Shown here: piece by piece, positions 1-7,646 of the stretch
Position numbering within the stretch: position 1 is the stretch's first letter
Layout of the letters: each line of letters opens with the position of its first letter
From: an uncultured Sphingorhabdus sp.
GTDB taxonomy: Bacteria; Pseudomonadota; Alphaproteobacteria; Sphingomonadales; Sphingomonadaceae
Assembly: GCA_937873665.1 (NCBI GenBank)
Contig: CALMYW010000279.1
Location: forward strand, 1-15,247
Direction of reading: 5' to 3'
Length of the DNA: 15,247 nt
Made by a program: the position numbers and the translations under genes
Notes under the pieces: model-generated
The model's input: only the letters and a program-made list of their open reading frames with translations
Told to the model about the DNA's origin: nothing
The model's database searches: none

Positions 1-2
1 CG

Positions 3-932
3 GACGGCCAGAACTTCCGCACCGGCAGCAAGGCCGAGAGCACCGGCCACATCAATCCGAAATACGGCAGCAGCCCAGGGCGGACGTTCTACACCCATAT
101 CTCCGACCAGTACGCGCCGTTCCACACCAAGGTCGTGAACGTCGGCGTGCGCGACTCGACCTACGTGCTCGACGGCCTGCTGTATCACGAATCCGACCTG
201 CGGATCGAGGAGCACTACACCGACACGGCAGGGTTCACGGACCACGTCTTCGCGTTGATGCACCTGCTGGGCTTCCGCTTCGCCCCGCGCATTCGTGACC
301 TGGGCGACACCAAGCTCTACATCCCGAAGGGCGATGCCACCTACGAGGCGTTGAAACCGATGATCGGCGGCACGCTCAACATCAAGCACGTCCGCGCCCA
401 TTGGGATGAAATCCTGCGGATGGCCACCTCGATCAAGCAGGGCACGGCGACGGCCTCGCTGATGCTCAGGAAGCTTGGCAGCTACCCGCGCCAGAACGGC
501 CTGGCCGTCGCCCTGCGCGAGCTGGGACGCATCGAGCGCACACTGTTCATCCTGGACTGGCTGCAAAGCGTCGAGCTGCGCCGCCGCGTGCATGCCGGGC
601 TGAACAAAGGCGAGGCGCGCAACGCGCTGGCCCGCGCCGTGTTCTTCAACCGCCTGGGGGAAATCCGCGACCGCAGCTTCGAGCAGCAGCGCTACCGGGC
701 CAGCGGCCTCAACCTGGTGACGGCGGCCATCGTGCTATGGAACACGGTCTATCTGGAGCGGGCCGCGAACGCCTTGCGTGGCCACGGTCAAGCCGTCGAT
801 GACGGCCTGTTGCAGTACCTGTCGCCGCTCGGCTGGGAGCACATCAACCTGACCGGCGATTACCTCTGGCGCAGCAGCGCCAAGATCGGCGCGGGCAAGT
901 TCAGGCCGCTACGGCCGCTGCAACCGGCTTAG
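3..932 (+). CDS. tnpA: Tn3-family (Tn21 subgroup) transposase, 3' part
   Basis: This is the C-terminal part (309 codons plus stop) of a Tn3-family transposase; the gene starts left of the window, so there is no start codon here. The protein cuts and joins the 38-bp ends of its transposon by replicative transposition. The frame is open from base 3 and begins DGQNF, probably the first catalytic Asp region of the family. The second catalytic Asp is likely in the TDTAG stretch (about base 230) and the Glu in the LGRIERT stretch (about base 530). The ending [12 protein letters not shown] is typical of Tn21/Tn501-like transposases. The stop codon lies inside the terminal inverted repeat, as usual in this subgroup. 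The resolvase, cargo and left end are outside the window. Family identity is near certain from remembered sequence similarity; the exact transposon is not determined. Confidence 0.96.
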   Translation, partial: DGQNFRTGSKAESTGHINPKYGSSPGRTFYTHISDQYAPFHTKVVNVGVRDSTYVLDGLLYHESDLRIEEHYTDTAGFTDHVFALMHLLGFRFAPRIRDLGDTKLYIPKGDATYEALKPMIGGTLNIKHVRAHWDEILRMATSIKQGTATASLMLRKLGSYPRQNGLAVALRELGRIERTLFILDWLQSVELRRRVHAGLNKGEARNALARAVFFNRLGEIRDRSFEQQRYRASGLNLVTAAIVLWNTVYLERAANALRGHGQAVDDGLLQYLSPLGWEHINLTGDYLWRSSAKIGAGKFRPLRPLQPA

Positions 933-965
933 CGTGCTTTATTTTCCGTTTTCTGAGACGACCCC
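928..965 (-). repeat. 38-bp Tn21-type terminal inverted repeat
   Basis: Read on the minus strand this begins GGGGTCGTCTCAGAAAACGG and ends GCACGCTAAG, the form of the Tn21-type inverted repeat at the transposase end. It overlaps the last codons of tnpA and marks the exact outer edge of the transposon. The next bases, TGGCT (966-970), should be the 5-bp target duplication; its partner lies left of the window. Confidence 0.9.
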
Positions 966-1286
966 TGGCTGCGCGCCTACGACTTCACGACTGACCGCGG
1001 CGCCATGGCGCTCAATGACTACGCCCGCTCCAACGACCCCTTTACACGGGTCGGCCGGCAGCAGGTCGCTGTCGACGTCTCCAGCGTCATCCGCGCGTCC
1101 CCGGACAGCTTCCGCGTCGCCTGGGTCGAGCGCCGATACGAAAATGGCCAGCTCGCCGAGACCACGCGCTGGACCGCGATCCTGACGATCGTCGTGCAGA
1201 TCCCCCGAAACGCCGACCGGCTCAGGGCGAACCCGCTCGGCATCTACGTCAACGCCATCAACTGGTCACGGGAGCTTGGGCAATGA
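966..1286 (+). pseudogene. trbF: Conjugal transfer protein TrbF, 3' remnant cut by transposon
   Basis: TrbF is a VirB8-like inner-membrane component of the P-type mating-pair channel. Only the C-terminal ~106 codons remain. The frame opens WLRAYDFTTDRGAMALNDY immediately after the transposon repeat and runs to a TGA at 1284-1286, with the family's C-terminal TTRWTAILTIVVQ and NPLGIYVNAINWSRELG. The N-terminal cytoplasmic part and membrane anchor should lie beyond the transposon, outside the window. An ATG at 1005 could start a shorter product, but it would lack the membrane segment and is unlikely to work. The stop overlaps the trbG start (ATGA), which shows the original operon coupling. The insertion probably blocks conjugation by this system unless a second copy exists. 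Confidence 0.88.
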
Positions 1287-2332
1287 AGCCGTCTTTCCGT
1301 AAAGCCGGAAATCCGGCTTCACACACGCACGTACTCCCGGCTCTCCGTCGAGCCGCAGTCCCCTTTGTCCTGTTGGCGACGACTGCGCTCGCCGGCTGCG
1401 CGACCACCAATCCGCCGCCGGAAATCTCCTACGACAATGCGGCTCCCGCCGTGCAGACGGTCGACCCACCTGCGCCGGTCACCGTGGTCGAACTGCCCCG
1501 ACCGCTACCGCTGCCTGGCCAATTGCAGCGTGTGGAGGAGACGCGGCGTGCCCCGGAGCCTTCTAATCCGACCGCTCGCGTCAACCAGGCAAACGAGGCG
1601 GCACGAGTCCAGCCGGTGCGCGACGGCTTCATTAACTCGATGCAGGTCTACCCGTGGACTCAAGGGGCGCTTTATCAAGTCTATACCGCCGTCGGGCAGA
1701 TCACCGACATCGCGCTCCAACCCGGGGAGCAGCTTGTCGGCGCAGGCCCGGTGGCCGCCGGCGACACAGTGCGCTGGATCATCGGCGACACCGAGAGCGG
1801 ATCGGGGGCAACGCGCCAGATCCACATCCTAGTAAAGCCCACCCGCGCCGACCTGATGACAAACCTCGTCATCAACACCAACATGCGCACCTATCACATG
1901 GAGCTGCGCTCGACAGAGCGCACCTATATGGCGTCGGTCTCATGGCAGTATCCGCAAGACCAGCTCATTGCGCTGCGCCGTCAGAACGCCGAGGCGCAGG
2001 CGGCCCAGCCGGTGGCGAGCGGCGTCGATCTCGCGAACGTCAACTTCCGCTATGCGATCGAGGGCGACCGTGCGCCGTGGCGGCCGCTGCGCGCCTTCGA
2101 CGACGGACGCCAGGTCTTTATCGAGTTTCCGCGCGGCATCGGTCAGGGCGAGATGCCGCCACTCTTCGTCGTCGGCCCCGAGGGCAACACCTCTGAGCTC
2201 GTGAACTATCGCGTTCGCGGCCACCACATGATCGTTGATCGTCTGTTCGCGGCTGCCGAACTTCGCTTCGGCTCCGGCCGCGAGCAGAAGCGCGTCAGGA
2301 TCGTCCGCACAGACGGGAGGCCGACCTCGTGA
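1283..2332 (+). CDS. trbG: P-type conjugal transfer protein TrbG (VirB9-like)
   Basis: TrbG is the VirB9-like part of the type IV secretion outer-membrane core that, with TrbI, forms the channel of the mating bridge. The 349-residue protein has a basic N-terminus, a hydrophobic stretch (about 25-37) and a lipobox LAGC with Cys39, so it is probably a lipoprotein. Residues 40-110 are proline-rich and low in complexity. The conserved TrbG/VirB9 body starts near YPWTQGALYQVYTAVGQITDIALQPGE and includes the VKPTRADLMTNLVINTNMRTYHMELRS segment and a C-terminal FVVGPEGNTSELVNYRVRGHHMIVDRLF domain. The ATG overlaps the trbF stop and the stop overlaps the trbI GTG, so the three genes are translationally coupled. 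The gene is intact, but the transposon upstream may be polar on it. Confidence 0.95.
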   Translation: MKPSFRKAGNPASHTHVLPALRRAAVPFVLLATTALAGCATTNPPPEISYDNAAPAVQTVDPPAPVTVVELPRPLPLPGQLQRVEETRRAPEPSNPTARVNQANEAARVQPVRDGFINSMQVYPWTQGALYQVYTAVGQITDIALQPGEQLVGAGPVAAGDTVRWIIGDTESGSGATRQIHILVKPTRADLMTNLVINTNMRTYHMELRSTERTYMASVSWQYPQDQLIALRRQNAEAQAAQPVASGVDLANVNFRYAIEGDRAPWRPLRAFDDGRQVFIEFPRGIGQGEMPPLFVVGPEGNTSELVNYRVRGHHMIVDRLFAAAELRFGSGREQKRVRIVRTDGRPTS

Positions 2333-3549
2333 GCGAGAACCCGCCCCGGATTGAGGAAGTGCCGGACGACGATGCGCAGCCCCTGACCGGCGAGCCGGTC
2401 GGGCCTGCGCCGATGCGACTGCGGGCCGAACCGCCCCGCGTCACCCGGTTGTCGCGGAAGGTTCTCGCCGGCCTCGGTCTTGTCGCCAGCGTCGGGCTCG
2501 GAGGTGCGCTGATCTACGCGCTTCAGACCCGCGACGCCGGTCGGCCGAACGACGAACTCTATTCGACCGAGAACCGCTCGACCGCTGACGGACTGGCCGG
2601 CCTGCCGCGAGATTACAGTGGCGTGCCACAGCTCGGTCCCCCTCTTCCCGGTGACCTCGGCCGGCCGATCCTTAGTACCCAGGATCGCGGACAGCCGGTG
2701 CCCACACCCGGGACGGCCACGCCCAATCCCGGCATCAGCCCGGAAGAGCAGCGCCGCCTTCAGGAAATCGAGACCGCGCGCACCAGCCGTCTCTTCTCCG
2801 GATCGGAAAGCCGGGGCACACCCGCTGCTGCGGGAGCTGCCCCAGCGCTCGCGCCGGTGCCGGATTTGGCGAGCATTGGCCTCGCTCCGCCGCCCGCCAC
2901 GCCCTCGGCGCAGGACCGGCAGAACGCGTTTCTGAACGCCGCGGCCGATCGCAGGACGGTTGCGCCCGATCGCGTCGCTGCGCCAGTATCGCCGAACGTC
3001 CTTCAGGCGGGAGCAGTGATATCCGCGGCGCTGATCACCGGCATCCGATCCGATCTACCCGGCCAGATCACCGCGCAGGTCACCGAAAACATCTACGACA
3101 GCCCAACCGGCCGTATCTTGCTTGTGCCGCAAGGCACTCGTGTGGTCGGGCAGTACGACAACAACGTGCAGTTCGGCCAGAGCCGAGTCCTGCTCGTCTG
3201 GACTCGGCTCGTCTTCCCGAACGGGCGCTCGATCGTTCTCGAGCGCCAGCCTGGTGCTGACGCTGAAGGGTTCGCCGGGCTTCAGGATGGCGTCGATTAC
3301 CATTGGTGGGATCTGGCCAAGGCTGCGGGATTGTCGACACTGCTGAGCGTCGGCGCCGAACTCGCGGTCGACAACGACGATCAGCTCGTTCAGGCGATCC
3401 GGAACGGTGGGCAGGACACCATCAACGACGCAGGGCAGCAGATTGTGAGGCGTCAGCTCAACGTCGCGCCCACGATCACTATTCGGCCCGGATTTCCCGT
3501 GCGCGTTCTCGTGACGCGAGACTTGGTACTGGAGCCATATGGAGGGTGA
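2329..3549 (+). CDS. trbI: P-type conjugal transfer protein TrbI (VirB10-like)
   Basis: TrbI is the VirB10-like protein that spans from the inner membrane to the outer-membrane core of the conjugation channel. The 406-residue product begins with a GTG that overlaps the trbG stop (GTGA). It has a ~40-residue cytoplasmic N-terminus, a single membrane segment at about 45-65 (VLAGLGLVASVGLGGALIYAL), a proline-rich periplasmic linker (about 95-200) and a C-terminal VirB10 beta-barrel domain with VLQAGAVISAALITGIRSDLPG, VPQGTRVVGQYDN and the terminal PGFPVRVLVTRDLVLEPY. Size and layout are normal for the family. The stop overlaps the ATG of the small gene that follows. Confidence 0.96.
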   Translation: MSENPPRIEEVPDDDAQPLTGEPVGPAPMRLRAEPPRVTRLSRKVLAGLGLVASVGLGGALIYALQTRDAGRPNDELYSTENRSTADGLAGLPRDYSGVPQLGPPLPGDLGRPILSTQDRGQPVPTPGTATPNPGISPEEQRRLQEIETARTSRLFSGSESRGTPAAAGAAPALAPVPDLASIGLAPPPATPSAQDRQNAFLNAAADRRTVAPDRVAAPVSPNVLQAGAVISAALITGIRSDLPGQITAQVTENIYDSPTGRILLVPQGTRVVGQYDNNVQFGQSRVLLVWTRLVFPNGRSIVLERQPGADAEGFAGLQDGVDYHWWDLAKAAGLSTLLSVGAELAVDNDDQLVQAIRNGGQDTINDAGQQIVRRQLNVAPTITIRPGFPVRVLVTRDLVLEPYGG

Positions 3550-3788
3550 TGATGTCGAAGCTTAAGCTAGGCCCCATCGCGGACGACAAGCCGCTTAAGG
3601 TACAGGTCGAGCTACCTGCAGCTCTCCACCAGGACCTTGTTGACTACGCCCACCTATTGGGCCGAGAGCAAGGTCAGTCCGCTGTTGACCCAGCTCGGTT
3701 AATCGTCCCGATGTTACAACGGTTCATCGCGACAGACCGTGGCTTCGCCAAAGCCAGGCGAACGTTGACGCCGGGGAGCGCCGATTAA
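3549..3788 (+). CDS. DUF2274 protein of the trb operon
   Basis: This is a 79-residue protein, MMSKLKLGPIADDKPLKVQVELPA..., of the DUF2274 type found directly after trbI in alphaproteobacterial trb operons. The ATG at 3549 overlaps the trbI TGA by one base (TGATG); a second ATG follows at 3552. The segment KPLKVQVELPAALHQDLVDYAHLLG looks like a short beta strand followed by a helix, similar in outline to small ribbon-helix-helix-type proteins, but no DNA-binding role is shown and the function is unknown. The stop TAA overlaps the stop of the convergent LysR gene in a shared TTAA. Family assignment is from memory of the motif and the context. Confidence 0.85.
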   Translation: MMSKLKLGPIADDKPLKVQVELPAALHQDLVDYAHLLGREQGQSAVDPARLIVPMLQRFIATDRGFAKARRTLTPGSAD

Positions 3789-4681
3789 TCCGTGGTCCCC
3801 GCTCTAGAGGGGGTGTCGAAACACTTCAGCAGCAGCGGCAGAGTCGGGTTGTCGTTGTCACTGGAAGAAATTATAGCGGCCGTCGGCGCCCGCGCCGATG
3901 GGAGCGGGATCAACGCGATATCCGGCCGGTAGATCACGCTGGTGATGGTCAAGCCGAAGCCCTGTTCGACCATCGTCAGCAGGGTTTCTCGGCTGACTTG
4001 TTGGATCGAGAGTTGAACCGCTCCGTCTCCGGCGCCCACCATGCGCCGGAGTATGCCAGCGAGCTCACGCCCAGCGCCATCCGAGCGAACGAGGAAGACT
4101 TCGTCACAAACGTCCTCCCACGACAGCTGTGGCCGTGCTGCCAACTCGTGAAGCGGGGACAATGCCACGAACAGATCTGGTTCGCAGAGACGTCGAACTT
4201 GGAACTGAGGGCTCTTGCTCGCACTCAGGCTGATTGCTGCGTCCAGTAATCCGCGCTTCACCCCCAAAGTGTTTTCTTCTGAAGTGCCTTCCTCAAGCTT
4301 TACCTCGATCGTCGGATGTCTATTTCTGAATGCCGAGAGAATGTTGATGATCGGGCACGCCGGGAACGCTTCAAGCATTCCAAACCTCACGAGCCCGGTC
4401 TTGAGTTTCCGCGCGGAGCGGATCTCCGTTGCGGCGTTACGAAGGTAGCGCGCTCCCACCACCGCTTGTTGAAGGAAGCGCTCACCTTCTGGAGTCAGCC
4501 CTGCCCCCGCTCGCGTACGCTTGAAGAGAGAAAAGCCAAGTTGGCGCTCAAACAGCTGCACACGTCGGCTGACGGTGGATTGCGATATCGATAGGCGCTC
4601 CGCCGCTCGGCGGAAGCTGCCGGCCTCGGCGACCTGAACGGCGTACTTCAGGTATCGGAGATCAAGAGTCAGGTCGGGCAT
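3785..4681 (-). CDS. LysR-family transcriptional regulator (trb-adjacent)
   Basis: This is a 298-residue LysR-type regulator. Residues about 8-66 form the winged helix-turn-helix (LRYLKYAVQVAEAGSFRRAAERLSISQSTVSRRVQLFERQLGFSLFKR), followed by a linker helix and a two-lobe effector-binding domain (from about residue 92, LKTGLVRFGMLEAFPACPIINIL). It points towards the trb operon and ends in a 4-base stop-to-stop overlap with the DUF2274 gene. LysR genes often sit at this position after trbI in alphaproteobacterial elements, so it probably belongs to the conjugation block and not to the stress island. The start at 4681 gives the normal MPDLTLDLRYLKYAV; no strong Shine-Dalgarno is seen. Target and inducer are unknown. 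Confidence 0.92.
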   Translation of the reverse strand: MPDLTLDLRYLKYAVQVAEAGSFRRAAERLSISQSTVSRRVQLFERQLGFSLFKRTRAGAGLTPEGERFLQQAVVGARYLRNAATEIRSARKLKTGLVRFGMLEAFPACPIINILSAFRNRHPTIEVKLEEGTSEENTLGVKRGLLDAAISLSASKSPQFQVRRLCEPDLFVALSPLHELAARPQLSWEDVCDEVFLVRSDGAGRELAGILRRMVGAGDGAVQLSIQQVSRETLLTMVEQGFGLTITSVIYRPDIALIPLPSARAPTAAIISSSDNDNPTLPLLLKCFDTPSRAGTTD

Positions 4682-4902
4682 GAGACCCGTCCGATCATAC
4701 CGGCGGTCTCATCGGCGAACCGCCTGCGCCCGGTGAGCGGCACCCATGCACGTCCACTTTCATCGAGCCCACCCCCGCTAGCGCCTGGGGAACGAGCACG
4801 TCCGTTGATCTCAGATGTGGAATCCGAGCTGAGCCCCTCAATGAGCATGACCATGTCCGAATCTGTCATAGATGCATGCGGCGGTCATACATTTTCACAC
4901 GC
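4682..4902. other. Intergenic region between lysR and the first marR
   Basis: This divergent gap holds no convincing gene. A 66-codon minus-strand frame (4669-4869) is open but overlaps the lysR start, has no family resemblance and no good ribosome site, so I do not call it. The promoter and operator of the first marR gene start directly to its right. Confidence 0.5.
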
Positions 4903-4929
4903 TTGAAGTCTATGCGCGAAGCATATATT
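4903..4929 (+). promoter_or_regulatory. marR promoter with operator in the spacer
   Basis: TTGAAG (4903-4908) and TATATT (4924-4929) look like -35 and -10 boxes with a shortish 15-bp spacer. Filling the spacer and running into the -10 is TATGC-GCGAA-GCATA (4911-4925), an inverted repeat. Read on the minus strand, TATATGCTTCGCGCATAGA (4909-4927) differs from the central 19 bp of the perfect palindrome at 7054-7072 at two positions. The expected transcription start (about 4936) is next to the ATG at 4938. Confidence 0.6.
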
Positions 4930-4937
4930 CTTGCGGT

Positions 4938-5471
4938 ATGGAGCCTGAGGTCGCCAAGTACCATTTAGGTGCACTCGCGTTGGCCGTTGCAGACAGCATC
5001 GCCAGTGTCTCGGCCTCGTTTTCACCAAGCGGCCCGGGGACCGCCGTGATGGTGTTACTCAGCATGGAGCCCGGACTGCCGATCAGCGTTTTGGCTACCT
5101 CGATCGGGCTTTCTCATGCCGGGACGGTGCGATTGATCGATAGGCTCGAGCGCGAACAGTTGGTGGAACGACGAAGACAAATCACCGACAGGCGGGCGCG
5201 CTTCATTCACCTCACCAATTCGGGGAAGAAGATAACGGACGCCTTGCTCAAGGCACGGGAGCAGGTGATCTCCGAATGTATTTCGCCCCTGTCGCCCAAT
5301 GACCTCGACATTCTAGGCATGCTGTCGGAGCGGCTCCTTGTGGCAAACGGCTTCGACAAAGATGGCTCGGTCAGCCTTTGCCATCTGTGCGGCTACAGCA
5401 GGATCGCGCCTTCCCGTGGTAAAGCTAAGCCGGGGCGCTCGCCACGCTGGAACGTCGCATCAGAAGGCTGA
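4938..5471 (+). CDS. MarR-family regulator with CxxC tail (paralogue 1)
   Basis: This is a 177-residue MarR-type winged-helix regulator, probably a repressor of the adjacent stress genes and of itself. The wHTH is visible at about 48-95: ISVLATSIGLSHAGTVRLIDRLEREQLVERRRQITDRRARFIHLT. The recognition region GLSHAGTVRLIDRL is almost identical to that of the second MarR at 8146, while the rest has diverged. The tail carries CHLC (Cys148, Cys151) and there is a Cys114, so thiol-based sensing is possible. I start at ATG 4938 because it aligns with the paralogue; an in-frame ATG at 4872 would extend translation back through the operator. No Shine-Dalgarno precedes 4938, consistent with a leaderless message. 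The YeeE/YedE gene follows after 26 bases and is probably cotranscribed. Confidence 0.9.
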   Translation: MEPEVAKYHLGALALAVADSIASVSASFSPSGPGTAVMVLLSMEPGLPISVLATSIGLSHAGTVRLIDRLEREQLVERRRQITDRRARFIHLTNSGKKITDALLKAREQVISECISPLSPNDLDILGMLSERLLVANGFDKDGSVSLCHLCGYSRIAPSRGKAKPGRSPRWNVASEG

Positions 5472-5497
5472 CGATATGATCAGGCAGGCTTGAAATA

Positions 5498-6457
5498 ATG
5501 GGATCGTTTGCGCTCGAACTTCTTCTATGCGTACTTGCCTTCGGGTTCGGATATGCGGCGAACCAAGGCGGAACCTGTTTAGTGGTGGCCGCTCATGAGT
5601 TACACAGAAGACAGCCGCCGAAAATGTTCGTCGGATTTCTCGCAGCGTCGGCAGCGGCAGGCCTGGTTGCGGTCCCGATAGTCTGGACGGGAACACTGGG
5701 CGCAACACTCGCACCCTCGACCAGCATCAATTTCCTCCTGCTCATCGGCGCCATCGCCTTCGGCCTCGGCGCACTCATTAATGACACATGCCTGCTCGGA
5801 TCGCTGGCGCGGCTTGGGGATGGGGAGATGCGACTTCTAGCTCTACCCTTGGGATTAACGATTGGTATCTTGGCTGCCGACCATGGCAGGTTCGGCTACG
5901 ATTCAACATGGCCAAGCTTAATCTCCAAACCGAGCGCAACAGGCCTCGTTACTCTCCTAGCCTTCCTAGTTGTGCTCGTGCTGGCACTCGTTTTCGTTTC
6001 CACGAAGAGCGTTCTGCGAACAAAGCCGGGTTGGTCGTTCGGCGCTTCGATGATTGGACTCGGTATCACTGGCGGACTTCTATATGCACTCTCGCCGGCC
6101 TGGACCTTCGCAGACGTGATTCAACGCGCCCTTCCTCTCAGAATGTCCCCGGCCGGCGAGGTCGCGCTCACTGCGGTGATCTCTTCGATCGCAGGCGCCC
6201 TAACCGCCTCCTTTCGCCAAGGCAATCTGCGTCTCCAACTGCCGACAGCCAATGGCATTCTGCGATCTGTCGTCGGCGGCACATTGATGGGTATCGGCAT
6301 CGCGCTCATACCCGGCGGGAATGATGGGTTGATCCTCGCAGCGGTTCCGACTCTTTCACCTGGTGGGATAGTCGCCTACCTTCTGATGACGACGACAATC
6401 GTCTTCGGATTTGCAGCGCGTGGTAAGTTATTCCGGCGCTGCCTTTCACGGCCATGA
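5498..6457 (+). CDS. YeeE/YedE-family membrane transporter
   Basis: This is a 319-residue polytopic membrane protein of the YeeE/YedE (DUF395) type, a family that includes the thiosulfate importer TsuA. About nine hydrophobic segments are visible. Family signatures are YAANQGGTCLVVAA (Cys27) near the N-terminus and GALINDTCLLGSLARLGDGEMRLLALPLG (Cys98) in the middle, with a second half ending PGGNDGLILAAVPTLSPGG. The later cysteine used in TsuA-type transport is not seen here, where the matching region has NDG, so the substrate may differ. It follows the first marR by 26 bases and is probably under its control. Import of a reduced sulfur species would suit a thiol-stress island, but that is inference. 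The Shine-Dalgarno is weak. Confidence 0.85.
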   Translation: MGSFALELLLCVLAFGFGYAANQGGTCLVVAAHELHRRQPPKMFVGFLAASAAAGLVAVPIVWTGTLGATLAPSTSINFLLLIGAIAFGLGALINDTCLLGSLARLGDGEMRLLALPLGLTIGILAADHGRFGYDSTWPSLISKPSATGLVTLLAFLVVLVLALVFVSTKSVLRTKPGWSFGASMIGLGITGGLLYALSPAWTFADVIQRALPLRMSPAGEVALTAVISSIAGALTASFRQGNLRLQLPTANGILRSVVGGTLMGIGIALIPGGNDGLILAAVPTLSPGGIVAYLLMTTTIVFGFAARGKLFRRCLSRP

Positions 6458-6459
6458 TA

Positions 6460-6481
6460 AGGGCAACAGAGGACTTGCCCT
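6460..6481. terminator. Weak hairpin between convergent genes
   Basis: AGGGCAA (6460-6466) and TTGCCCT (6475-6481) form a 7-bp stem with an 8-base loop, between the ends of the YeeE/YedE gene and the convergent DUF6314 gene. There is no T tract on either strand, so termination is only suggested by position. Confidence 0.3.
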
Positions 6482-6495
6482 CCTGACATGAGCAT

Positions 6496-6985
6496 TTATC
6501 CCGACCGGGAATATCGGCTGACTAGCTCGTATGCCTTTGCAGGCCCTTGGACCATGATGACCACTTCAAAGGCCGCCGGCCCCAGAATCCTGTAGGTTGC
6601 ATGGTAGGTGTCGTCTCCGCAGGCATAGACGCCACTCGCTTCCAACCCGGTATCCGTCCGCGAGAAACTCAAGCTGAGGAACTGCGTCCCGATATGAGGT
6701 CCGTCTGCGAACTCGACGACAACACTGTCCTCGCTCAAGCGATAGCGATACTGCCGGCACGCGGAGAATACTCTGCCATCTGCCAGTGAGAGAATGCCGC
6801 TCTCTCGATAAGCGAGCGCGCCTTCGCCGATCGCTGCTACGATTTCGGTGGGCATGGTTATCTCGTCCAGGGCCGCGTCCATCCGTACAGGCTGGACGTT
6901 TGCCAACGGGCTATAGGCCCACCCGGAGCGCCAGCCCCATCAAGTCAAAATCCCGCAAGGTCGCGCGTTTGCTGGGTAAAGGCAT
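6496..6985 (-). pseudogene. DUF6314-family protein, apparently frameshifted near its start
   Basis: The main frame (6496-6906) shows the DUF6314 pattern: AYRESGILSLADGRVFSACRQYRYRL, then FADGPHIGTQFLSLSF, then CGDDTYHATYRILGPAAFEVVIMVQGPAKAYELVSRYSRSG. The family is small (about 150 residues) and of unknown function. In this frame the only starts are TTG 6906 or ATG 6882, which leave out the family's N-terminal Trp-Arg segment. That segment seems to be present upstream in another frame: ATG at 6983-6985 gives MPLPSKRATLRDFDLMG and then hits a TAG at 6911-6913, while the main frame upstream of 6906 reads WRSGWAYSP. Removing one or two bases near 6930-6940 would join them. A promoter at 7050-7078 fits the upstream start. 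It may be a true frameshift, a sequencing error or a shortened working gene. Confidence 0.6.
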
Positions 6986-7045
6986 CGCCGATGAGGATGG
7001 CTTCGTGAGGCAGCGAAGCGCGAGCCAGCCGCTCGACATATCTCG

Positions 7046-7078
7046 CTTATTAGTATATGCGTCGCGCATATACTGCAA
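7046..7078. promoter_or_regulatory. Divergent promoter with perfect 10-bp-arm palindrome
   Basis: The palindrome runs 7052-7074: arms AGTATATGCG and CGCATATACT with a TCG centre, every arm base paired. On the minus strand TTGCAG (7078-7073) and TACTAA (7055-7050) are a -35/-10 pair with a 17-bp spacer, so the palindrome lies in the spacer of the promoter towards the DUF6314 gene. On the plus strand TATACT (7069-7074) is a good -10 with a weak -35 near 7046-7051, towards the DUF417 gene. A MarR dimer bound here would block both directions. Confidence 0.75.
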
Positions 7079-7144
7079 CGCCTGCCCGAAGCACGTAGAC
7101 GACGTTCGTGACGTTCCCACGGGACCACTGTTGAGGAATTTTAG

Positions 7145-7633
7145 ATGAGCATTTTCGACCGTTATGAATTTCTTGTCCCCGAGCACGGTCGGAGGGATCT
7201 TGGCCTGCTTAGATGGGCTCTCGTGATCGTATTTCTGTGGTTCGGCGCGATGAAGTTCACAGCGTACGAGGCCTATGGTATCGCCCCGTTTATCGAACAC
7301 AGCCCGATCATGAATTGGCTCGGCATGTTCGGGACGCAGGGGCAAAGCTATTTCATCGGCGTTATCGAGTTATCGACCGGTCTCGTTCTGATCCTTGGTG
7401 CATTTCGTCCACTCTTCTCTGCGCTAGGCGCACTAATGTCAGCAGCGACCTATCTGATCACGCTGACCTTTTTCATCACCACTCCAGGTGTCGCGGAGCA
7501 GACTGCCGGCGGCTTTCCTGCGATTTCGGCTGCACCAGGGCAGTTTCTACTGAAGGACGCAGTTCTGCTAGCGGCGTCCCTCGTGCTGCTGCGTGCTTCG
7601 GTCCGCCACAGAGGGGCGCTTGTGCTCTCGTGA
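7145..7633 (+). CDS. DUF417 (YkgB/RclC-like) inner membrane protein
   Basis: This is a 162-residue DUF417 membrane protein, the family of E. coli RclC (YkgB), which is part of the reactive chlorine resistance operon. Four membrane segments are visible at about 18-38, 67-87, 92-112 and 134-151. Family motifs include WFGAMKFTAYEAYGIAPFIEHSP (32-54), FIGVIELSTGLVLILG, FFITTPGVAEQTAGGFPAIS (109-128) and PGQFLLKDAVLLAASL (131-146). The start ATG at 7145 has GAGGA seven bases upstream. It lies about 70 bases downstream of the strongest palindrome in the window and is divergent from the DUF6314 gene. The biochemical role of RclC is not established; protection against hypochlorous acid is known genetically in E. 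coli and inferred here, supported by the neighbouring Msr genes. Confidence 0.9.
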   Translation: MSIFDRYEFLVPEHGRRDLGLLRWALVIVFLWFGAMKFTAYEAYGIAPFIEHSPIMNWLGMFGTQGQSYFIGVIELSTGLVLILGAFRPLFSALGALMSAATYLITLTFFITTPGVAEQTAGGFPAISAAPGQFLLKDAVLLAASLVLLRASVRHRGALVLS

Positions 7634-7646
7634 CTGTGGTCCTCTC

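Noticed and set aside
4669..4869. 66-codon minus-strand frame between lysR and marR
   Set aside because: It overlaps the lysR start, has no recognisable motif or ribosome site, and reads like intergenic sequence.
5527..6090. Single TATGCG and TATATGC words in the YeeE/YedE gene
   Set aside because: They are isolated half-sites within coding sequence without the second arm, so they do not support an operator.
6911..7345. Long minus-strand frame over the DUF417 start
   Set aside because: Most of it is the shadow of the DUF417 gene and its promoter; only its last 24 codons from ATG 6985 are of interest, as the possible displaced start of DUF6314.
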